A stretch of 64,000 nucleotides of DNA from Streptomyces sp. 150FB (GTDB lineage Bacteria; Actinomycetota; Actinomycetes; Streptomycetales; Streptomycetaceae), in contig NZ_JTHL01000001.1 in the NCBI RefSeq assembly GCF_000818195.1, positions 3,520,106 through 3,584,105 of the forward strand, given 5' to 3'. The notes below the pieces were generated by a model that was not told where the DNA came from, did no database searches, and was given only the letters and a program-made list of their open reading frames with translations. Below, in pieces: positions 58,249 through 64,000 of the stretch. A program made the position numbers and the translations under genes. Each line of letters opens with the position of its first letter. Within the stretch, counting starts at the first letter, position 1.

Positions 58249-59046
58249 TCAGTAGTGGATCGGCCCGATCTGCCCGCCGCCGACGGCGATCGCCTCTCCG
58301 TTGATCGCCACGCTCAGCGGTGAGGCCAGGAAGACGACGGTGTGCGCGATCTCCTCCGCCGTGACCAGCCGGCCGATGCTGATCCCGGAGGCGAAGCGCC
58401 GTACGATCTCCGCTTCCTCGACCCCCTGCGCCTCCGCCATCGCGGCGAACGTCGCCGGGGACGCCTCGGTGATCGTCGCGCCCGGGTGGACGACCGTGAC
58501 GTTGATCCCCTGAGGGCCGAGTTCGTCCCCGAGGTTCTTCGTCATCGCCGCCACCGCGACATTACGTATGGAGCCGATCACCGATCCGGTCTGCCGCGCG
58601 GCCAGCCCGCTCACATTGATGACGCGCCCCCAGCCCTGCGCCGCCATCAGGGGCGCGACGGCCCGCGCGCAGCGCAGATAGCCGAGGACCTTCGTCTCCA
58701 CCTCGTGTCGCAGCCGGTCGTCGTCCACGTCGGCGAGCGCACTGGAGAACCCCGAAGTGGCGGGCGTAGCGGCGGAGTTGACGAGTATGTCCACTCCCCC
58801 GAACTCGCCGGCCGCGCGCCGCACCAGTCCCCGTACCGACGCTTCGTCCGTGGTGTCCGTCACCACGGCGAGCGCCCGGCCCCCGTCGGCGGCTATACGG
58901 GCGGCTGCCGCGTCGAGCGCGTCCTGCCCCCTGGCGGCCAGCACGACGGCGGCGCCTTCGGCGGCCAGTGCGCGGGCGACGGCGTACCCGATGCCCCTGC
59001 TCGCTCCTGTGACGATCGCGCGCTTCCCTGCGAGCTGGAGATCCAT
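58249..59046 (-). CDS. SDR-fold protein with YxxxK replaced by GxxxN
   Basis: A 265-residue short-chain dehydrogenase-like protein. TGASRGIG (cofactor), VNSAAT and the Ser146 region INVSGLAA are present. The usual Tyr-x-x-x-Lys falls in IGSIRNVAVAAMTKNL and reads Gly158 and Asn162. The rest (DELGPQGINVTVVHPGA) is well conserved, so the gene is not decaying. It probably belongs to an SDR subgroup with GSxRN at the active site and altered chemistry. ATG at 59046 has GAGGAAG about 10 nt upstream. Confidence 0.78.
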   Translation of the reverse strand: MDLQLAGKRAIVTGASRGIGYAVARALAAEGAAVVLAARGQDALDAAAARIAADGGRALAVVTDTTDEASVRGLVRRAAGEFGGVDILVNSAATPATSGFSSALADVDDDRLRHEVETKVLGYLRCARAVAPLMAAQGWGRVINVSGLAARQTGSVIGSIRNVAVAAMTKNLGDELGPQGINVTVVHPGATITEASPATFAAMAEAQGVEEAEIVRRFASGISIGRLVTAEEIAHTVVFLASPLSVAINGEAIAVGGGQIGPIHY

Positions 59047-59108
59047 ACGAGGCCGACTTCCTCTGCTGACTCTTGCAATTGGCTCTTGCAGTGCTTCTAA
59101 CTGGTCGT

Positions 59109-60104
59109 TTACTTGGCCGTCAGTGTAGGTCGGGCCGCCGCGCGCGCTTCGGCGACCCTGGCTCGCACCGTCTCGGGCGGAAGGTACGGAGAGGACGCAG
59201 CGGACGCTTCAGGCCGTGCGCGCTCGCCCCGGCAGGTACCGCAGTCGCCGTCCTGGAGCGTCTCGGGACGGCCGGGGGCCCCGCACGTGGAGCACTCCAT
59301 GAGACGCATCGGCGGGCGCGCGGCGGGCGGTACGTACGCGGGCGGCAGCTTGGCCGTCAGCCGCTGCCGGATGAATCCGGCCGGGTGCTGCACGGCCACG
59401 GGAAGCCGGTCGGTGAGCGCCCGCAGCACCATCTCCTCGGTGGCGCCCCGCTCGAACCACGCGGCGGCGAGCGGCTCCAGCGCCGCGCACTCGGCGGCGG
59501 ACAACGACAGGTCCGGCTTACGGTGACCGAGCGCGGCGAGCGCGGCGTACGCGGGCGAACGCTCGGGGAGCCGGGCCGGAAGCCGCGAGCCGACGGTCTC
59601 AACCTCGCGGGGGTCGGACTCGGGCTCAGGCTCGGACTCGGGCTCGGGCCCGGGTTCATCCACCGCCACAGGTTCGCCGGAAGCAGCCGAAGGCGCCCGC
59701 ACACCTTGATCGTCACCGGTCAGGTACGCGGCCCACGACGCCTCACTCATCGCCGTACGCGAGAACCACGTATGAGTGACCCAGCGCGCCGCGTGTTCGG
59801 TTACGAGATGCTCACGGCCCCGACGTAAGAACCCGGCCCGCTGAATGAGGCGCAGCGCGGTCCGCATGGCGCACTGCCCGTACGGAAGCACTTTGGCCAG
59901 CGCCTTTACCGAGATGTCAGCGCCGTCGGGAAGCCTGTCGATGTATCCGGCGACGGCCGCCTCGCGCGCCGGAAGAAGCGAGAAGTCGGCTGCGGCGGGG
60001 GCGGGTTGACTGGAAGTCGAACGCTTGCCGTAACCCGGGCTGGCCATCGGGTGCGTTGCTGCGTGCGCGGGACGGGGCACATCACTAAACTGGCTGTCAG
60101 CCAC
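59109..60104 (-). CDS. Helix-turn-helix protein with C-terminal zinc ribbon
   Basis: A 331-residue protein. A winged-helix-like domain spans about residues 43-105 (AAVAGYIDRLPDGADISVKALAKVLPYGQCAMRTALRLIQRAGFLRR). An acidic Glu/Pro linker (EPGPEPESEPEPESDP) and a second helical domain lead to a CSTCG...CGTC four-cysteine cluster near residue 285. GTG at 60104 has AGAGAG upstream. Proteins of this type are common in Streptomyces but their role is unknown; DNA binding is likely. Confidence 0.75.
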   Translation of the reverse strand: MADSQFSDVPRPAHAATHPMASPGYGKRSTSSQPAPAAADFSLLPAREAAVAGYIDRLPDGADISVKALAKVLPYGQCAMRTALRLIQRAGFLRRGREHLVTEHAARWVTHTWFSRTAMSEASWAAYLTGDDQGVRAPSAASGEPVAVDEPGPEPESEPEPESDPREVETVGSRLPARLPERSPAYAALAALGHRKPDLSLSAAECAALEPLAAAWFERGATEEMVLRALTDRLPVAVQHPAGFIRQRLTAKLPPAYVPPAARPPMRLMECSTCGAPGRPETLQDGDCGTCRGERARPEASAASSPYLPPETVRARVAEARAAARPTLTAK

Positions 60105-60498
60105 GGGATCACTCTCTAGTCGGAATTGGATCGCTCTCTGGGGAGCGATCTCGTCGGTCAGGCCCTCTCAGGTGCTCGATACACCTGCGGGGGCCGTTTA
60201 CGTCTCTGTGGGCAAGCTAAACCGTCACCACCCAACGTGGCAAGCCGATCACTTGGCGTCAACATGCCAGGTGGGGAGGGTGGGTGGGAAAGACTTCCCT
60301 CCCATTCCGCTCAAGCAGGGCTCGAAGCACGGCACTTGAGCTTCGGGCCGAACGCAGCCTCCCAAAAGCCGCAGACCGCCCCGGAAAAACCCTCTCCCGT
60401 GTCCCGCCCATCCGGCACTTGAGCCCCGAGCCGACAACGCCGGGGACCACGGTGGAAATGTCGTTGCCGAGGGGTGTCTCCGACGGCAGGCTGGGCGG
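60105..60498. other. Divergent intergenic region with inverted repeat
   Basis: No coding signal. GATCGCTC-N6-GAGCGATC (60129-60150) is a perfect 8-bp inverted repeat just upstream of the HTH gene. GGCACTTGAGC occurs twice (60331 and 60414) with an inverted GCTCAAGC at 60309. Confidence 0.5.
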
Positions 60499-61422
60499 GT
60501 GGATGACCCGCAGCAAGCCCCTGGCAGGACCAACCGCAGCACGCCCGACTCCGGCACGCCCGACTCGGGCACTCCCGACTCGGGCACTCCCGACGCGACT
60601 CTCCAGACCCGGCGGATGTCGTTCAACGGCGCCGCCGAGACCTACCGACAGGGGCGCCCGCCGTACCCGGACGCGGTCTTCGACCTGCTGGCCGAGCGCT
60701 GTGGGCTACGGCCCGGCGCGCGCGTTCTGGAGATCGGCGCCGGTACGGGGCTCGCGACCGGGCCGCTCCTGGCCGCCGGGGCGCACGTCGTCGCCGTCGA
60801 ACCAGGCGCGAACCTCGCCGCACTCCTCGCCGCGACCCACGCGGGCGACCGGCTCGATGTCACGGTCGCCGACTTCGAGACCGCCGAGCTGCCCGGCGGG
60901 TTCGATCTCGCGGTCGCGGCGACCGCGCTGCACTGGCTCGACCCCGTCACCTCGACCGAGAAGATCGCCGGCCTGGTCCGGCCCGGCGGGTGGCTGGCCG
61001 CCTGGTGGAACGAGTTCGGGGACACCAACCGGCCCACACTGTTCCGCGACCGGCTGGACGACGTATACCGCGACCTGCTCCCCGCCGAACCGGGCTACCT
61101 CCAGAGCCGGTCGACCGCGCTCGACAGCGACCGTTGGCGGCAACAGATCACCGGCGGCGGCTGGTTCGCCGATGTCTCCGTCGAGGTCATCGAATGGAAC
61201 CAGACCCTGACCGCGCGAACCGCTCGTGCGCTGTGGTCGACCTTCCCGAACATCGTGGAACTCGCCCCGCCCGCCCGCGAGCAGTTCCTGACCCGGCTCG
61301 GCGCGCTCATCGACAGCGAGCCCGGCGGCACCGTGGAAGACCCGAGGCTCACGGTCGTCTACACGGCCGCCCGCACCGACGCCCGTACCGCGACACACAC
61401 CACGACCGGCGCCACGACCTGA
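60499..61422 (+). CDS. Class I SAM-dependent methyltransferase
   Basis: A methyltransferase of about 307 residues. The SAM-binding motif is VLEIGAGTGLATGPLLAAG, the acidic strand VVAVEPG, and motif IV ATALHWLDP. The pattern fits the Methyltransf_11 group acting on small molecules. GTG at 60499 gives an N-terminus with a PDSGT repeat encoded by a 15-bp tandem repeat (60544-60588). A start at ATG 60616 (MSFNGAAETYRQGRPPYP) would match typical family starts. The substrate is unknown. Confidence 0.82.
   Translation: MDDPQQAPGRTNRSTPDSGTPDSGTPDSGTPDATLQTRRMSFNGAAETYRQGRPPYPDAVFDLLAERCGLRPGARVLEIGAGTGLATGPLLAAGAHVVAVEPGANLAALLAATHAGDRLDVTVADFETAELPGGFDLAVAATALHWLDPVTSTEKIAGLVRPGGWLAAWWNEFGDTNRPTLFRDRLDDVYRDLLPAEPGYLQSRSTALDSDRWRQQITGGGWFADVSVEVIEWNQTLTARTARALWSTFPNIVELAPPAREQFLTRLGALIDSEPGGTVEDPRLTVVYTAARTDARTATHTTTGATT
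60544..60588 (+). repeat. 15-bp tandem repeat encoding Pro-Asp-Ser-Gly-Thr
   Basis: Three units starting CCCGACTC (two identical, one variant) plus a partial fourth lie in frame at the N-terminus of the methyltransferase frame. Confidence 0.85.
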
Positions 61423-61502
61423 TCGATCCGACGGCTCTTCGTCCACGCAGTACCCTCACCGAGACCGTACGCGACACCCCGCCCCTCGCGAGAGAGAACA
61501 TC

Positions 61503-62099
61503 TTGTCAACCTTTGTTCTGTTCGACCTTGAATTCACTTCGTGGGCGGGCGCACTTGAACAGGGCTGGTCTGCACCGGGCCAGCTTCGCGAGATCGTACA
61601 GATCGGCGCCCTGCGCATCGGAGACGATTATTCCGTTGTCGAGGAGTACGAAGTCCTGGTCCGCCCGGTCGTCAATCCGGAGCTGTCCCCCTACTTCACC
61701 GACCTCACCGGCGTGACTCAGGAAATGGTGGACCGGGAAGGCATCGCCCCAGCTCAGGCGCTCGGGGATTTCCTCGGTTTCTGTCAGGGACAGTCCGCCC
61801 TCTCCTACGGCAACGACATGGTCGTCATCGGGGAGAACCTGGGCTGGGCGCGAGCCCGGGGGGAAGAGGTGAAGCACGGATTTCTCGGTACCAGTTTCTC
61901 GAATGTCCGACCGTGGCTGAATTCCGCCGTTCCCGAAACGGCGTCGGCCAATGTGGGGCGCCTGTGGGAAGTGCTCGGCCTGCCCAAACCCGCCGCAGGG
62001 CGTGAGCATTCCGCGCTTTTCGACTGCTATTCGTTCGCAGCGGCCATCAAGCACCTGTCCGTAACGGGGACCGCCCCCCTGCCCGGGGCCTTCCGCTGA
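61503..62099 (+). CDS. 3'-5' exonuclease, DEDDh family (RNase T/DnaQ-like)
   Basis: A 198-residue exonuclease-fold protein. Exo I is FVLFDLEFTSW (Asp8, Glu10), an Asp of Exo II lies in SYGNDMVV, and Exo III is REHSALFDCYSF (His and Asp). The match is good for DEDDh nucleases. TTG at 61503 is the probable start, with GAGAGAGA 5 nt upstream; no ATG or GTG is better placed. Codon use is less GC3-biased than its neighbours. Its biological role, DNA repair or RNA trimming, is unknown. Confidence 0.82.
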   Translation: MSTFVLFDLEFTSWAGALEQGWSAPGQLREIVQIGALRIGDDYSVVEEYEVLVRPVVNPELSPYFTDLTGVTQEMVDREGIAPAQALGDFLGFCQGQSALSYGNDMVVIGENLGWARARGEEVKHGFLGTSFSNVRPWLNSAVPETASANVGRLWEVLGLPKPAAGREHSALFDCYSFAAAIKHLSVTGTAPLPGAFR

Positions 62100-62115
62100 C
62101 CCCCGTACCCCGCCG

Positions 62116-62949
62116 TTATCCCACCAGGCTCTGCGTGCCGAGGACACCCAGCAGCGCGAGCCGTTCCGCGTCCTCGGTGCCGGGCTCGGCCGTGTAGATC
62201 ATGATCCGCAGGTCGCTGCCCTCGACGCTGAGCAGGTCGCAGTCCAGCGTCAAGGCGCCCACCTGCGGGTGGTCGATGGTCTTGCGTGACGGCTGGAGTC
62301 CGTCGCCCACCGTTCCGGAGTCCCACAGCTCGGCGAACCGCTCACTGTTGGCGCGCAGTTCGGCCACCAGGCGCCGCAGCCGCTGGTCAGCCGGATACCG
62401 GTTCGCCGCCGTACGCACCCCGGCGACCTGCGCGGTCTCGACGTTGCGCCGCGACTCCGGCGTGTGGCGGACGCGGCTGCCCGAGCCGAGGAAGTCCCGC
62501 CACACCGCGTTGCGTTCCTTGCCGCGCCGCTCCCCCATCAACGCCACGTACAGCGGGTTGGCCAGCAGCAGCGTCCAGGTCGCGTCGGACACCGCGACGG
62601 GCGTCTCGGTCAGCCTGTCCAGCATCCGCTGCACGCTCGGCGTGATGTACGCGGGTACGGTGCCCTGCCCCGGCGGTACGAGCCCGGCGACGTTGAAGAG
62701 GTGCGCGCGCTCCGCCCCCGACAGGCGCAGGGCCCGGCCCAGGGCCTCGACGACCTGTTCCGACGGGTTGGCCGCCCGGCCCTGTTCGAGGCGGGTGACG
62801 TAGTCGACCGAGATCCCGGCCAGCAGCGCCAACTCCTCCCGGCGCAGCCCGGCCGCACGCCGATGGCCGCCGACGGGCAGCCCGGCCGCCTCCGGGGAGA
62901 CCCGGTCGCGCCAGCGCCGCACCGTATGCCCGAACTCTGTGCCTGCCAT
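62116..62949 (-). CDS. XRE-type regulator with MmyB-like ligand domain
   Basis: A 277-residue regulator homologous in layout to the one at 25827. The helix-turn-helix contains RRAAGLRREELALLAGISVDYVTRLEQGRAANPSEQVVEALGRAL, then an MmyB-like ligand-binding domain (TWTLLLANPLYVALMG). ATG at 62949 has no strong ribosome-binding site. It is divergent from an SDR gene that it probably controls through an inverted repeat in the gap. Confidence 0.87.
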   Translation of the reverse strand: MAGTEFGHTVRRWRDRVSPEAAGLPVGGHRRAAGLRREELALLAGISVDYVTRLEQGRAANPSEQVVEALGRALRLSGAERAHLFNVAGLVPPGQGTVPAYITPSVQRMLDRLTETPVAVSDATWTLLLANPLYVALMGERRGKERNAVWRDFLGSGSRVRHTPESRRNVETAQVAGVRTAANRYPADQRLRRLVAELRANSERFAELWDSGTVGDGLQPSRKTIDHPQVGALTLDCDLLSVEGSDLRIMIYTAEPGTEDAERLALLGVLGTQSLVG

Positions 62950-62979
62950 GAGACCACTGTGCACCGGATTGGCCGGAAC

Positions 62980-63004
62980 TTCCTGGTACTGGCAGTCCCA
63001 GGAA
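62980..63004. promoter_or_regulatory. Candidate operator TTCCTGG-N11-CCAGGAA
   Basis: Perfect 7-bp arms separated by 11 bp lie in the 102-bp gap between the divergent MmyB-like regulator and SDR genes. Confidence 0.6.
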
Positions 63005-63051
63005 AACGGGACTCCTGGCTGCCCCGCCCGGCTCCACCGCATCGTGAAGGC

Positions 63052-63762
63052 ATGACAACAACACTGATCACCGGAGCGAACAAGGGTCTCGGCTTCGAGA
63101 CCGCCCGCCGGCTCATCGCCGAGGGCCACACCGTGTACGTCGGCAGCCGCGACGCCGAACGCGGACGCAGCGCCGCCGAGCGCCTGGGCGCGCGCACGGT
63201 GCAGCTCGACGTCACCGACGACGCGTCCGTGGAGGCGGCGGCGAAGGTCATCGAGGCCGACGGCGGGCTCGACGTACTGATCAACAACGCGGGCATCCAG
63301 GCGGAGATGAACGAAGCCAACGTCGCGAGCGGCGCCGCCGACACGACCGCCGACATGATGCGGACCACCTTCGAGACGAACGTCTTCGGTACCGTGCGCG
63401 TCCTCCACGCCTTCCTCCCGCTGCTGGCGCGCTCGGCCGCTCCGGTCGTGGTCAACATCAGCAGCGGCCTGGCCTCGCTGACGCGGGTCGCCACCCCGGG
63501 CACCCACACGTACGCGTACCCGGGCGTCGCCTACCCGGCGTCGAAGAGCGCGGTCAACATGGTCACCGTGCAGTACGCGAAGGCGTACCCGGAGATGCGG
63601 ATCAACGCGGTGGAGCCCGGCTTCACCGCGACCGACCTGAACGGGCACAGCGGGATCCAGACCGTGGAGGAGGGCGTCGAGATCATCGTGCGCATGGCGC
63701 AGGTGGGCCCCGACGGCCCCACCGGTGGGTTCTTCGACGCCGAGGGCGTCCTTCCCTGGTAA
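63052..63762 (+). CDS. SDR-family NAD(P)-dependent oxidoreductase
   Basis: A 236-residue short-chain dehydrogenase. TGANKGLG binds cofactor, NNAGI is conserved, ISSGLA carries the Ser, and YPASK carries Tyr and Lys, so the active site is complete. The GANKGLGFETARRL style resembles the carbonyl-reductase-like SDRs. ATG at 63052 has GAAGG close upstream. It is divergent from an MmyB-like regulator, a common pairing in Streptomyces. Confidence 0.9.
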   Translation: MTTTLITGANKGLGFETARRLIAEGHTVYVGSRDAERGRSAAERLGARTVQLDVTDDASVEAAAKVIEADGGLDVLINNAGIQAEMNEANVASGAADTTADMMRTTFETNVFGTVRVLHAFLPLLARSAAPVVVNISSGLASLTRVATPGTHTYAYPGVAYPASKSAVNMVTVQYAKAYPEMRINAVEPGFTATDLNGHSGIQTVEEGVEIIVRMAQVGPDGPTGGFFDAEGVLPW

Positions 63763-63864
63763 CCCCCGGGGGGATGGAGGAGGCGTGAAGCGTGCGGCGA
63801 GGTGGACAGATCGGCGTCGGCTGAGTAGACAGGCACGCGGAGGCTTCTGGGGACAGACGCGATG

Positions 63865-63889
63865 AACTGCCCTACGCATCAGGGCAGTT
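63865..63889. terminator. Hairpin (AACTGCCCT/AGGGCAGTT)
   Basis: A perfect 9-bp stem with a 7-nt loop lies about 100 nt past the SDR stop and 54 nt before the next gene. It may terminate the SDR transcript or act as a leader element of the next gene. Confidence 0.55.
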
Positions 63890-63942
63890 GAGCGGAGGCG
63901 GAGGCGGGAAGGGCAGTCTCGGCGCGTCGCGGAGGGACTGCA

Positions 63943-64000
63943 ATGACAGCAACGGCGCCACCGGGCGGAACGTCGGCCCCGGAGCCGGAGCCGACTCCCG
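63943..64000 (+). CDS. Start of an unidentified gene (truncated by window edge)
   Basis: ATG at 63943 has GGAGGGA 6 nt upstream, a strong ribosome-binding site. The nineteen visible codons encode a Thr/Ala/Pro/Glu-rich N-terminus with GC-rich third positions. Nothing further can be said. Confidence 0.55.
   Translation, partial: MTATAPPGGTSAPEPEPTP

Overview
The window is chromosomal DNA from a Streptomyces species or a very close relative. The evidence is very high GC with strong third-codon-position G/C, frequent GTG starts, and several genus-typical genes. These include an hrdD-type sigma factor beside a phosphinothricin-acetyltransferase homologue, a fused two-domain FO synthase (fbiC), the Scr1/Scr2 (XRE/DUF397) pair beside a D,D-carboxypeptidase, a ClpP3/ClpP4-type pair with a PopR-type regulator, a CYP105-like P450 with a 3Fe-4S ferredoxin, and a SAV2177/DUF574 methyltransferase. 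About 55 protein genes and one tRNA are supported. No phage, insertion sequence, CRISPR array or replication origin was seen.

Layout. 0-2 kb: the end of an unknown gene, a terminator, hrdD, and the divergent acetyltransferase. 2-6 kb: a LigB dioxygenase divergent from a MarR regulator, then a DHA2-type exporter and TetR regulator. 6-11 kb: secreted M6 protease, acyl-CoA synthetase, atypical SDR. 11-14 kb: a marR-MFS-isochorismatase operon with a GTGA overlap. 14-18 kb: secreted ThuA-ricin protein, then a TetX-like FAD monooxygenase divergent from a GntR-TetR fusion regulator with paired operators. 17.8-19.6 kb: tRNA-Arg(CCU) and a gene-poor stretch with a HAD hydrolase. 19.6-22 kb: tetR-P450-ferredoxin. 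22-29.4 kb: methyltransferase, iron-box-controlled DoxX-like protein, SDR and aldo/keto reductase, MmyB-like regulator, alpha/beta hydrolase divergent from TetR with two palindromic operators, and a small P-loop kinase.

29.8-39 kb is the cell-envelope and development block: a polytopic membrane protein, the D,D-carboxypeptidase with a long SEP-repeat cytoplasmic arm, GPP34, scr1, scr2 and a sodium/solute symporter, separated by strong hairpin terminators. 38.9-43.4 kb: a large P-loop/TPR (STAND-like) protein followed by a degenerate ADP-ribosylglycohydrolase. 43.6-47.1 kb: fbiC and an LLM-class probable F420-dependent oxidoreductase. 47.3-50.4 kb: a Tat-exported PHP metallohydrolase and the clpP3/clpP4-type operon. 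50.4-54.7 kb: TetR/DUF308 pair with a perfect 18-bp inverted repeat, a small secreted protein, LysR and MFS. 54.7-58.1 kb: a tightly overlapping operon (WXG-like helical protein, DUF1023 hydrolase, lipoprotein) preceded by the PopR-type regulator, with a perfect TCTGCC-N3-GGCAGA palindrome upstream. 58-64 kb: an atypical SDR, HTH/zinc-ribbon protein, methyltransferase, DEDD exonuclease, MmyB-like regulator with divergent SDR, and the start of a truncated gene.

The main themes are many regulator/enzyme divergent pairs with visible operators, several catalytically degenerate enzymes (two SDRs, a ClpP, an ADP-ribosylglycohydrolase), and many short tandem repeats at gene borders. The best candidates for unusual biology are the PopR/ClpP circuit with a His-less ClpP, the STAND-TPR/ADP-ribosylglycohydrolase pair, and the WXG/DUF1023/lipoprotein operon.
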